Shown: piece by piece, positions 1 through 12,800 of the stretch | How positions within the stretch are numbered: the stretch's first letter is position 1 | How the letters are laid out: the number at the start of each line of letters is the position of its first letter | Source: Mesaphorura yosii | Taxonomy: Eukaryota; Arthropoda; Collembola; Poduromorpha; Tullbergiidae | Reading direction: 5' to 3' | NCBI GenBank assembly: GCA_009869945.1 | Contig: WIXG01000086.1 | Location: 183,386 to 247,385 of the forward strand | DNA length: 64,000 bases | The notes under the pieces: generated by a model | The model's database searches: none | Told to the model about the DNA's origin: nothing | Seen by the model: only the letters and a program-made list of their open reading frames with translations | Program-made: the position numbers and the translations under genes

Positions 1-2517
1 AGTACGAAAGCTTTTATTATCATTATTATTTATTGAACCATTCGCAATTTATTGCAACAAAAAGGCAATGTTCTCGGCTCTGCACGCTTGACTCTCCATC
101 TCGCCTATAAATTTACGTACTCGAGTCGGTTCTCTCAAAGCAGCCGAAAAAGAATTGAGTTGTAAGAGTGCTAGGGAATTAAGAACGAAGGCTGAAGTAT
201 AAACATGTAAATGATCCACATACTTTTTCAGAGACAAACACAAATAACTCAACTTTTTAGCCAAAGCCAAAATAAATCCTCAAGTCAAAGTATCGGTGTG
301 GAACCGACAAAAAATCTGGGAAACCATTGGGTTGTGCACGCGTCGCGCACAAACGAAGTACTCTCTCTGCCTTGTCTAGTCGGAACAGGAGTCTGGAGCA
401 CCAGGCTCAAAGCGAAGAAACAAACGCAGATGAGCCGAAAAGAGACAATAATGCATGCAGGCTGAAGATTCAATTCTAAATCTATGTGCCATGCTAATGT
501 AGGCTGACTATATGAATTGTATCACAAAATTCAATTCTTCAAAATTCGGAGGTGACGTGTCTGCTCCGCATACGAGCACAACATAGAAGCACAAACAGAC
601 TGATTATTAGGAACAGAAGTTACCAAACTATACTGTTCTTAACTACGCGTGCACATGTCGGGGCGAAACGAAGGTGATACGACCGCAGTCGCACTGACTC
701 AGACTACGTTATCAGGAGCCATACATTTTAGCATTGATACATGACTGTAAGGAGACAGCAGCCGAGAGAGCGCAGTTCTTTTTTCCGCTCCCGAAATACG
801 CGCACATGTAGACCACAGAATGACACTTTAAATTTATGATCTTTTCTATTTATACGTTCGTCCTCTCTTACCTCTCCGCTCTAGCTCTAATGTGATTTTT
901 GTCAATCTAATGAAATGTAAAGCGACTATTCCACTTCCAGACTATAGACTATTGACTAGGACCGGAGTTCGCGTCTGCCAGCCGCCATTAAATGAAGTGA
1001 ACTGCAGCATCCGACCGCGGCTCGTTTCATTTACATGTGGAAGTAACTACTTCTGCTCAAAATGGATTTTAGTGTTTAATTCTACTTAAAAAGAACTCAT
1101 AAACACAGATCAGCAGCTCATCAGACTCCAGACGTCTAGGCTATGGTTCGTTCTAGAAAATATAAACTTGGAGTCTGGTTTTCAATATCTAAATTGATGG
1201 GTGCTATAAAAATTAAGACTAAACCACAACTAGGCGATTTTATTGTAAGTGTCTACTCAACCGACGGTCGTAACAATTGAGACATTAAAAACATAATCCA
1301 ACAATAAATTCTAAATCTGAGAAGACCCTATTCAACTTCCACCGAGCGCCCCGAGCTAAAGCATCACCGGAACGCCTTTCCCGGAGCAAATAAAAGTGGG
1401 CATGGAAACCGAAAAAGAAGAAAAGAAGTAAAAGTCGAGGAGACTGTCCTGACTATAAAACTGTAAAGATTCGCAGCCTGTGGAAATCGTTAATTGTAAT
1501 CCAACCACGTAAAGAGAAGGAAAACTGCGAGAAGAGATGCTCTGCTTTTCCTCATACGTGTGTTGGAAACCGAGAAAAATTTACCCTACTCCTTTTGCTC
1601 GAGTTCAGCACCGAGCGTATAATTTTTGTATTCAAAGTTTGTGAGCGGACCTTTATACGAGTGCGAAATGTATTAGGGTGTCATAAGAATGATGATACAA
1701 AAATCCTAGAAGAAAGGAAACGGTGAGTTAGAATATTTATTATGTAGGACGTAATGGAAATAATACAGAACTTCATTTCTGAGAACTGAAGGAAAATACA
1801 CTCAAATAAACTGCATACTTTTCTCCGGTGCTCACCTCTGGCAAAATTGATGCGCCTAACGAACCAGTCTCTAAGTCTATTTTTATACACTTCTTTCTCT
1901 CTCACTTTCACTCAGCCTCCCTAACAAGCGTACGAATTGAAATTCTACAAGCCACACCTGAAAAAAGTGTGGAGGAGGAAAAAGCATAATACGGAAAATA
2001 CAAAGGAAAGCTTTTCTTCATAAATACGAGGAAATGATAAATGCACAGCGTAAGCCGCTCTCAAGTCGTCTAAAATGCACGCTTCATTTGTGAAGATAAA
2101 GCCCACATTCGACAGAACAAGTTTAAGCAAGAATCAGTCACTTCCATCCATTCAAGCAACAAGTAACCATGTAATCAACAGCTAAACCACACACAAGCTC
2201 CAGCACAAAGTAGCGTCTTAAACCTATGTCTTTCTAAACTCTTCTGCAGCCTCTGCAAACGTAATCCAAATTCTCCACCACAAAACTACTCGCTACAAAA
2301 TTCTGACGCAGATAATCGATTAATTTGACTAAACACAGCAGACTAGAAACCAAAACTGCGAAGTAGACGGTCTACTTGACACTCGTCGTTACTGCGAACT
2401 CGACGTATTCTGACTCTAGACCTAAAAGTTAAGTCGATATTAAATAAGTACAGAAAAATTAAGAGAGGAAATTACCTATTGAGATTTTTACTTAATTTTC
2501 CTCAAATCTTGTTAATT
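1..2517. other. Non-coding stretch, nothing recognised
   Basis: I see no exon with a recognisable protein here. The short open frames on both strands (up to about 84 codons) have compositions expected by chance and overlap each other. The region lies downstream of the last Rbp6 exon I could place, so it could hold distal 3'UTR or an unrecognised terminal exon of that gene, or be intergenic. Confidence 0.5.
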
Positions 2518-2724
2518 TTAGTCACGATCGTCTGGATTTTTCAATAGCGAGCGTTCGTTCAGCATCTCGTCAAGCCGCAGTGCAGTTTCCAACTCCGCTT
2601 TCGTGTCCGCTAACGAAAAGACTTTCGTACGTGAGCAACTTCGCTTTTGATGTGGAATAAATTTAGACCCAGAGAAATCGCGAACGTCATCCGAATTGTG
2701 ACTATTTTGTACTACGGTACTCAT
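2518..2724 (-). CDS. Possible 68-residue protein, function unknown
   Basis: An ATG at 2724-2722 opens a frame that ends at TAA (2520-2518). The product is rich in charged and polar residues. It ends in an acidic/basic helix-like stretch (KAELETALRLDEMLNERSLL) followed by NPDDRD. The stretch is visibly less AT-rich than its flanks, and the composition looks more protein-like than other short frames nearby. I do not recognise a family. On the plus strand the same DNA has an AG preceded by a T-rich tract (ending at 2520) and a GTACGTGAG donor-like site at 2627, with an open frame between, so an exon on the opposite strand is an alternative reading. No splice partner was found on either strand. 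It could be a small single-exon gene, an exon of an unseen gene, or chance. Confidence 0.3.
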   Translation of the reverse strand: MSTVVQNSHNSDDVRDFSGSKFIPHQKRSCSRTKVFSLADTKAELETALRLDEMLNERSLLKNPDDRD

Positions 2725-5700
2725 TTCTACTCTCAGCACTACTTCACTGCTCGCTTCATTCTACACCTCGACTACTCTACTCCAATCCACTTGACGCTGT
2801 GAAACGAATTAGTCAGACGCGAGTCGCATCGGTTTCGTTGGAACGAATTACCAATCTGTTTACGTATTTATTTATTTGTCATCTTTTATCAAATTAACTT
2901 GCTTTCATCACAATTTGTTCCATCTTTTTAAATAAACAAAACACACAAGATAAAAAGAACTTTTGGCACATTTTTATGTATCAAACATCATTTGTATGCA
3001 TAATTAACATCCAGTACTCTTAAATTAAATGTTGATTTACGGAATCAAATGCTTGCTTGTGGTGGAGTGGTAAAATCGAGTTAAATTTGAATAAAGATTA
3101 TTAATAGGTCTGGAAATTTGCGCGAGCTCTCTTAGACTGCATTCTGTATTGCGCTTAGAATCGGATATGTAAAAGGTAATTAGCGTGTTTATTAATGCTT
3201 GTTAAGTTGAGTACTCTTGAACATTTGTAGTTCATAATTGTGAGATGTGTCGTGCGCTATTGCGTAAAGAAAGGAAAGCGAAACAAGTCTTAAATTTCTC
3301 CTTCGTTGGACTTTAACCTTATATTAATTAAATTAAGCCGAAGAACGCGGTCTTTAGCTTTGCGAATTGCGAGTGACCAACATCCAATTTGAGACGCACT
3401 TAAACAAGGGCACGATAGTAAACAAAACTAGAATTAAACAGCTGCAAAGCACAATGAGTGGAGTAGAAGAAAGGTAGAGGTATTAATAAAGCAGTATAGC
3501 ACCCATCAATAAGATAACACCGATTACTGCTGTGCAAGAGAGACTGCTGTCCGAGTATTAATATCGTATATCTAAATGTTCACACGATACAAGGCTTAAA
3601 CTCGTTCAACTAATTAAATCTAAAGTGTTGGGAAATTCCAAACAGGCATCCTTTACTCTGATTTAGGCTCTAACAAGTTGAACTACGGGTAGCTGTTGAA
3701 TTATGCACAGTACGCATTTAAGTTGGAGACCTCAGCTCAGGCGGGTTCGAACGATGACAGATAATAACATATGATTGCATGTCAACATTGCATTACCACT
3801 GACTATAATTAGAATTTAATAATTTATGACCGTGTTTTTCATCAGTTTCGCCGTATGAAATGTATGAAGCCTAATAAAATGCCTGCTGAAGTACTTTAGT
3901 CCTGCCCATTCATTACGCCTAGTACAATAAAACTATTACCGAAATGCACTGCTCTACATTCAGCTATCATCGTCGTCCCGACGCAACATCGTTGTGTCGT
4001 ATCGTATCTCATTGCTACACGTGTGTGTGCACGTTCCTAATTTAAATGACCTCGCAGAGTCATGCTATGCCAATCTAACATCTAAACGTGCCAAACCTTA
4101 AACCTTCAACAACAGCAGCTGTCGGCTCAAATTGACATACGAGTCGCAATCCACTTACGATTAATCTACCGTAATGAGAAATATTACACCGATCTCGTGT
4201 GTCGTAAGTGTGTAACAATTTGTTACATCACACAACCCCTCTTCTCCACTATACCGCTGCGCTATGCCGGCTTCGCACCAACGACGGTGTATGGAAAGAG
4301 ACCGCGAAAGGTTCGATGTCGAAATCCTTCAAGTCGAAAGTTCTTATCATTAAGAGAGTTTAAGTTCACTTAGTTGAGGAAATGATAGGCATTTATGTTA
4401 TTTCAAAATACTTTTTAGTGTTATCCTCATTATGAGCATTTACCCTAACTCAAGAACTTAGCAAAGGGAAGACTTTTTCGCTCGATTCGATCGTTCCGTT
4501 CGATGCATCACGAATTCATGCCAATAAATAAGATTGCCCAATCCGGACACAAAAATAAATTAAAAAAAGCTTGCATGCAGAACGCGGAGCCTTTTGACAG
4601 CGATTGTCTTAAATAATTTAAGGTTCAGTAATGGAAGTGGTAATCCATCACATTAGCTGCCGCTGCACGTAAACCCTTGCAAAGCCATTTCTCATTTTTC
4701 TGGCATTAGGAAGCACCTGAACTAGTTACTCGACGTCTGGTGCGTAACTTTCGCTGGCATAATTGGACGTACAGAGGGAAGGAGCCGGAAATATTACCCG
4801 CCCGTTCGCGGACAAAACAGTGACGTGGGACAGTCAACCTGATCTCGCTTCAGCGCGTTGCCAAAGCTTGAAATTAAGACATGACAGGATTAAAGTTCAA
4901 ACGTTCTACATTTTGACAAAACCATAATCACAATGTGCTCTGTCTCCCAACTTCCCAGATCAAATTTGATCGGAAGCAGCATATGGCAGGGTGGCAGTTT
5001 AAAAATGCTCGCTCGAAAATGTTTATGACAGACGAAAAAGAATGCTCCTCAAATAAAAACGGCCAGGGCCAGAATAGCACGCATGATCCTCGCCTTGTTA
5101 GAGCTGTGTCTTCAGCTAGACGCTCAATTTTGTTTGAATGCTAGCAGAAATGTGCGTGTCAATCCTGTTTCCTCTGCTTAATCGGAGAAAATGCGTATGG
5201 ACAATCGCCTGCTCATCAGTGTGGCCAAAAGCAAGTTCACTTTGAAATCACCATCATGAAAAGCGGATTTGTGTGCCAGATATATGTGTTTGTGAAAGAT
5301 GACAAAACTTTAAAATTAAATCAAAGCGTTTGCGAATTATGAAAGCGTGACCGCATTTCGCAATAGCTACGTTAGCGAATTCAGAGTGTGGCATGTGCAC
5401 ATGCATTGTAAAGTAGGTAAGCCAGAAAAATCAAACTCGAGTTCCAACAAACGGTGCCGCGCAAAAGTAGCAATTCAAAAGGATTCTGGCAAGATACCGA
5501 AAGCACACACATCTGAGTCCGGGAAACGAACTTCGCTTTCTTGCGCTACTTCTGCACTAGACAAAAAGTTCCAAAGCTGATGCCAGATTCTGAAATTACT
5601 GCCAGCATTACTACCTTGCTCGCTGTTCCTTATTTCTGCGAAGAAAAGGCGCAAAATCGATATTGGAACAATGGAATACGCGGGCAGCGCAGCGGTGGAG

Positions 5701-6775
5701 CAGGAGACTCGTCTTTTCGCATTCTGCACCGCAAAACCAACACACGCTCTTTCGAAGCTTGTTTAAACTGCCGATGGTTGCTGCATGCAACTTTTTACTA
5801 TTGCTACACTCGCTTAATACAACAAAAGCAAATGCACAGATCACGTATTCTGAGACCCGAACACCAGGTTGCAGGAACATTACGGCGTTAGGGATAGGAA
5901 AATAATTGAAAATGCCGGTGCAGTCTGTGCTCAGATATCGACAGCATTATTAAAACGTCTATCTAGCGCTTGAAAAGGCGTGTACGCCACGCAAGGACGA
6001 CTTAGATTGAGGTTTCAAATGTCAACGAAAAGGAACGAGCTTGTTGGCCTTTGATTTATCACGGGAGACTGTTTGCTTGTAGAGATAATTAAATTACTAC
6101 TTGTGAAAAGGTGATCCGCGAAGAGCCGCGATTCTCGTCAAATCCCGGAGGTAACCGCATTGGTCTCAATTGTCTCTCAAATGCCAAACCACTGCTCAGA
6201 GCGGCCTGCCTGAATCACTTTAACGTTTTCTTTTTCTCAATTCACAAATTTCTGTGATTAATTTTGTGGTCGTCAGTTTGGCTGACTGTCTTATTTCACC
6301 CGTTTCTTCGCGGTAATTCTGAATTAAAATGCTGCACTAAGTCTGAGAAACGAAGACACAACTGAGGTTTTCCAGTCCAGAGCGGGCGACATGGAGGCTT
6401 GGCTGAGCATCACACTTTGCACACACGAGCACTTTGGGAATATCAGTTCCATTTCATTCCGTGTACGCCCAGCGAGAGTGAACTATTACAGTTATAAAAG
6501 GCTGACAATAATATTACTCTTCAGATTTCTTTCTCCTCCTAAACCAAGTCCTGCTCCCACAGCGACTTCAGTGAGTGATATTTTCCCTCTCCGATTGAAA
6601 TAATAAAAGAGCATTCTTTCCTACTTTCGTTGTCTTTCTCTCTACGCTATCGTCACGAAAGAAAGAAAACTTTTCACCATCTCTATCGCGTTGATTTTTT
6701 TATCAGAATAGCTATTGGCTTCAGACGTTGAAGGATTTTCTCCTTCCTATAACCAGGTTCTAATCTTTGCTCAGT
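2725..6775. other. Non-coding stretch downstream of Rbp6
   Basis: No exon is supported here. If the terminal exon at 6776-6888 is right, the part nearest 6775 should be Rbp6 3'UTR on the minus strand, but no AATAAA close to the stop could be identified with confidence. The block from 4700 to 6300 is less AT-rich and has many overlapping short open frames on both strands. None has a recognisable product or a consistent set of splice sites. Confidence 0.45.
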
Positions 6776-6888
6776 TCAATGGGAACGGCTTACGGGAGAA
6801 TTCAAGGAGCCGTGATACGCGGCGGACAGGGCGTAATTATTTGCCCATGTCGTGACAAGACGCTGCAGTACACTAGGAAATACAATGG
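6776..6888 (-). CDS. Rbp6: Tentative Rbp6 terminal exon
   Basis: A minus-strand acceptor TTCTCTTCACAG at 6889 gives the phase needed after exon 10. It opens a frame that ends [23 protein letters not shown] and TGA at 6778-6776. The last 22 codons are rich in G/C third positions, unlike the surrounding DNA, which supports real coding. The first dozen or so residues ([10 protein letters not shown]) are less convincing. Two other AGs (near 6874 and 6865) are possible acceptors but give other frames. I do not recall this tail from a known family member, so this is inference. Confidence 0.45.
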
Positions 6889-9800
6889 CTGTGAAGAGAA
6901 CTGCGCATGCTAGTACATATGATGAGTATCATCTGCGGTGTTGAAATGCGAAAATTATTGCTAGGAGGGCGACGATCAACAAGTGAAAGCTGAACTCTAC
7001 GTTAATTGTGACAGTATAACGCAGCGGCCGAGCAGAGCAATTCTTATGAAATGAAATCTGGCTGAGTTGCAATCATGATGAAGCTAAATAGGTCAGGCAT
7101 GACTCATTCACAGTTTCATAGAGTACAGACAGTCGAGTGGATAAGGTAGACATAAATGAGTACCTGTGGGGTACGGAAGTCCAAAGCCAGCGTAGCCACT
7201 GTAACCTCTACCCGCTGCATACGCCGCGTAGGCTGCTGGAAACCCTGCAAGGCCAAAATAGAAATCATTAAAACATTCTCCCACCTCCGCGCGTTGGGCG
7301 TCTGCTACGAGCAATCTATGTTCTAAATGCGAGTTACAACGAGACTGGCATGGCGAAGGAACAAAGGGAGAATTTTAATTGCTCTATGTACAAAGAGGCA
7401 GGAGAAACTTCTTGATAAATTAAGGATTTTCGAATGAGCCTAATGGGAGGCTGGAGCAAGAATCGCAATAATTTCTGCAATTATGATGGCATTTAACTGT
7501 TTCAGCAGCACAAATTCTTTTCACTTCAGATTCGAGCTTTTCAACATGAGCAGAAACTCCATTTTATACTTGGACATTCTGTGCGGAATTGCGAGTGAAT
7601 GAATGTCATTAGCCCCGAGTACGTCGTCTGCGTCGGAAAGAAGAATGCTACGAGGTGAATAAGGAACTCTTCATTGGAGTAGATGGAGGAAAGAGAAAGC
7701 TCGACTTTGGAACAGAGTCGTGTTGCTTTGTTTGCTGCAACAAAGATGAAATTTGATTTCTCTCGGCTGTAAGCTATAAAATTACATACCAGAAAAGTGA
7801 AAAGCTAAATGAGCGTTACTGGCTTGCTGTTGGCTTCACTCAGACAAACACAAAAGGTTGCATCTCAAATCCGTTGTTATTCTCAAAAATAGAAAAAGAT
7901 CTAAATCTTGGTGAAATTTTGTGCTTGCAGAAATAGTAGTAAAAATGCAAGGAAGAAATTATAATTTAAAATAGAAAAGACAAAAACAAGAACAGGGAAA
8001 CAGGGGATGCTAATGGAAAAATTTTTTGACAAGGGAAAGAGTGAGTTTTCTTTTTATTAAAAAAGAAACTAATGGAACTCTGCGCTACGACTATACCAAG
8101 TCTATGCTTGGGTCTACGTCTACGTAACAGCGGCAGACTGAGGAGAAGGAGCAAGTCCTGCAGACTCAGTCTTATTCTCTAATTACTAAAATCTACAATT
8201 CTATGCATTGCGTGGCAAATCAATACCCGGTGACGCTGATTTCGCTTGGAGGATGCATGAAATATATATTCATCAGCGCGATTCAAGTGGCAGGCGATGG
8301 CGATGGTAAGTCAAGACTAAACTTTCCAAGCGAGAACGACGCTAAGAAAGGCAATATTACAGACAATGTCTCGAGTCTGACTTGACTGAGGAAGCAGAAG
8401 AATAATGAAAGCCTCTATTCTTACAAGGACGTATCGTTCTGCATTCTCGAGCAGTATCGAAATTCGCCTTTCTCTCTCCCGACTACTTACGCCTACTTCT
8501 ATACTGAAAGCAAATTTGAATTCCCTGCGTCATCGGCATTATAGGGCCTGCTATCAACATCGACATGGAGAAATACGGGCCAAAATAGATTTTCTTAGAA
8601 CTGTAAGCGGCGCTGATCAAGTCGAAAGATAAACAAAATAAAACATTATGAAGCTGCTGCATTAGCTGCTACTCCAAGCTTTTGAAACTTAAACTGCTGC
8701 AACTCGCAATTGAAATCGTTAATTCGGAGAAGACCACGAGGAAAGGTATAAAAATTAGAACGGACACGTACGCTTGCCCGATTGAAGGAATGGACAAGGA
8801 AATGCTGAGTAGAGATTAGTTTCTTATTAAATGTCGCTCTGAGCTCCGAGTTCGCTGAGTTTGAGTTGAATGACAGCAGCAGCGCACCTGGTATTGACAT
8901 TTGCCTGTGCAAGCACGTATCTATTATCCACGGACGAATGATTGATTAATTTTCATGTAAGGGAGTCCCTTCTCTTTGGTTTCATGAAATCGTGCTCCGG
9001 AATCGCTACAAGACTCTCTCTGCACTCGGGGCAGACAAAATGACTAAGTGCAGACTTCCACGTTGTGTTCGACGAGAAAAACTTGCATAATTAATAACTA
9101 GTTGAACAGTGAATGGAATTAGTCGGGACCATGTGATGTCATGTAGTCGCACTCCTCTTACATGAGAATTAACCAAATAAACCAGCGTGATCCGCGCATA
9201 TTTTTAAAATGCATGACTACTGGCTACGACGGTCACTACTCGTCCAAAGGCTACGGTTCTAATGTCTAAGTACTGCGATCGGGTCTATTAAAAAAAAACC
9301 AGTCGAATATTGACATACCATCTGGAATTGCTCCAAGCGACCACATTAAATCTATAACAATGAGAGCGGCACAAAGGAAAAAGACAACAACATACAGTCT
9401 TGGTCAATTACATGATCATCAAGATTATTTACGTGGCAAACAACATCAGATTAGTAGCTGGTGAATTATTCAGGTCAGGTGACATGAGTTGGGGCATCTA
9501 GAGCAGCTAGAGTCTACTTCTCCTCGCAATGCCATCGGGATTCAATTATTCAGGAGAGTAAAAATGCCACCGGCACACGACTAGGCACTCGCTGACTGGT
9601 TCGACTAACCCTGGACTAGCTAGCTAATCAAAAATGCTAATTTCTATGTAAAACACGAGACTCACACACACAACTCAGCGAGTAAGAGGGTCGTTTGAGA
9701 TCTGTCGATTCGAGTTTCAATAACTGATTTATGCTATCCGAAGCCCAAGTATTTGATTTATTCAGCCCAAGTGGGCCCTCCACCGTTAAGAAATTCATGC

Positions 9801-12800
9801 GGTCATTCAGCCCATCTTCTACGGTACAAAGCCGGGTCGAAGATTGTACACCGGACTAACACTGCGTTTTTGTATTGCCCTAAACTACCTTGTTTAAATT
9901 GTACTCTAAAACAAGGAAGTGCTGAGTCCTCATTTATGACGTCTGTGCGGAGCACTGCGCGAAATGAGAACTCATCGTGTCGAAGCGAAGTGAGCTTGAA
10001 AGCAGAAGAAAGATGGGACGAGTACGAAAGCGAGAAAGAAGTAAAGAGAAGGAGTTGGTTGAAATTCACAAAAAGTTCTGTTTGTTCAGAGATTGGAAAA
10101 CTTCTCTGCTAAAGTTTTGTGATGGTGTGGTAGTGGAACGGACTCATTTCATTAAAGAAGCTCAAAAGGAAAACCGTCCACTTTTCTCTCTTTATGAGCC
10201 AAGTTCATCACATCACACACACAGCACAAACAAATCTAGTAAAACTTAATGAAATCATTATAACAGTCACACTGCGAAGAAGAAGACGCAATAAGCTACC
10301 TAATGCTATAACTATTTCTACATTATTCTCGTACACTAACTATATAATAGGACTACACACTAAACCAGACTCTTCAGTCAGACAAAAATTCTTTCCGCTT
10401 TATTTTCTTCCAAACTTTTTATGCTATGACTTAAATGTCAAAAATGACGTCTTAAAAGTTGAATAGCAAATTAAAAGAATGCATCAGGTGAGTAAGCCAG
10501 CTGAATTTTTCAACGATCCACCGAGCCAGAAACATTACTCAACCAACTGGCTGCTGACGACGCCTCATTTTTCTCTCTCTCTCTCCGTGCACATTGTTGA
10601 CAATGTTGCATTACGGCCTCTTATTATTAGCTTGTCAAAAGAATGGAAGAGTGAGCGGCGGGTGGAATTCTTGCTCTGCGATATTATTAGAAATCTATTA
10701 GAGACTAGACTAGAGAATAAATGGTGATGGAAAAAGAGCCAAGTGGATGGGTAGGAAATGGAATCAGCATGGCAGAAAGCCTTCTCAGTGGAGCCTACTT
10801 GAGAGGTAGTCAAGTCAGTCATTGTTGATGGGAAGAAAAGAAGCAAGTGATACGTCTCACTGCTGTCATCGCCATCCGACCATCCTCATCTTCCTCCACG
10901 CGTGCTCGGAGCTCTTGTCTCTTCACTTAACATGTCAAATCTGTTGATCTTTAGCTCCATTTAATAGCAGAGATGACTTCTTGAGTCACGATGAACAGGG
11001 ATTTAAGTATAGAAATGCCAACATAACGCACAATATTGTGAGAGGATTAAAAATCACAAAATGAAAGGAGCAGTGCAAAAGTGCGAACTGTCCTGCCAAG
11101 CAGCAGTATGTTCCTGTCATACGAAAACTGACTGAACTGACGATGACCAAGGCCGGGCCGACCTCTGACCTAAATACGCGAAGTCAGCATGCTGAACTAC
11201 TAAAGGGCGGTGCTGGGAAGAACTTGTGAATGGAAATAAGCTTGACCACGATGTAGTGAGTTACGAATGCGGATGCGGAGTGTGAAAAGGCAAATATCAA
11301 GAGACTTTAGGATCTTTCTGTAATGCTCGCAATCATAACAATGGCATCTCTTTTGCAAAGCCCTTCTCTTCTGACTTGGCAGTACTTCTTATGATGTGGG
11401 CAACTGAGTGAATTAAAGAAGGTGGTTAATGAGTACTTTGGAGAAAGTTTAAGAGAAAAGTCAAGTCACATGCAAAAAGATCAAAAAGTTGCCTCGAGGA
11501 ACACAGCGGCAGAAGTACGTAGTTATGCAACAGCAACAACAATAGCAAAGGAAGGGAAAGTGTGTAAGAGGCAAATCCTTTCTTGGAAAAACATCTTTTT
11601 TCTCTTTTCATATTTGTAAAAGCAAGACGAGGAGTTGCTAAGTCTACTCCAACGCAACGCAATGTTCCTCCAAGACGCTTCTGCACCGCCACTCTAGCTA
11701 AGACCTACACTCGATCCTAGTCCTCTACTGAACCTATCCACTCTGCACTTTAGCGAGACAAACTGACTGCTCCTCTAAAATAATAGCAGACTCTTGCAGC
11801 GGAGAAAGTGAAGTTTTACTGAATTTAAGTTTTATTGACTTGGTCTATACGCATTACGAACATAATCAGAAGAGAAGAGAAATCGACTACAATCTACATG
11901 ATTACGATTATCATTATAATGGTAAAATGTGTATTTTTGTTATTGGTTCTTACTTTACTTCTACCCACTAGCACACTGCAGTTACAGTACACATTAGAAA
12001 CAACACACAGAAACTAAACTCTCGTCTGCACCCGCACTGGCCTCTACATTAACTGTACTGCTGCCCAAGAGTGCTCCAACGTACGTAATTACAAATTAAA
12101 TTGTAATCAATAACATAAATTCAGGGATGAAGGAGTAAAACACGAGACAAACAACTCGCAAAGCGCAATCGACAAAGGAAGCGGAGCAGCAGCGGAGAAG
12201 AGGAAAATCTCTACTACACAAAACTAAACGACTGCAGTGCTCGCTAGTTGCTCGAGTACAGAAATCCGATTATGGATAATCGAGATTAATAATTATGCTA
12301 TTATTGCTGCAGAGTCGGCTAGTCCGAAGTACAGAATAATTGACTACCGCACTGGCCCAATTTCGGTTAGCGAGTTAAACTGCGACTCGAGGTTGTCTCA
12401 TGTAATAAGTACGGTTAACAACTTCGGCACTTTTAAACGTAAACAACTCTAAGCACTAAACTCTCAAGTGGAAACGACAACCCACAACTTCTAGGTTTAT
12501 GAGCTAGTGGCATTTTTGAGTGGCTGCATTCATCGTAGCTCTACAGCGATCGACTACACAGCGCTAAGATGTTAATGGCGGAGGTTCTAATTATTCTTCC
12601 GATATTGATACTCAGTTTTCCAATCTCCTACTAGGAACTCAACTACGTGGAGGGTGAGTTTCGAGAAATCAAGCCGGTAATACGTTGTTGGGGGACAGAA
12701 ACTCGGAACGGATTCTCGTGTCAGAGGCTAAACCCCAACAACCGTCTACGCTAAAACGGCATGTTAACTGTTAAACCCGACTGACTGCTAGAAAGTGTAG

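Noticed and set aside
3660..3760. tRNA-like T-loop sequence (GGGTTCGAAC)
   Set aside because: No matching A box, acceptor stem or anticodon arm at the right distances.
5347..5905. Cluster of overlapping open frames on both strands
   Set aside because: All frames overlap one another in a less AT-rich patch; none gives a recognisable protein.
7965..8160. Leu/Phe/Ser-rich minus-strand frame resembling a membrane peptide
   Set aside because: The hydrophobicity comes from purine-rich plus-strand sequence; no exon context.
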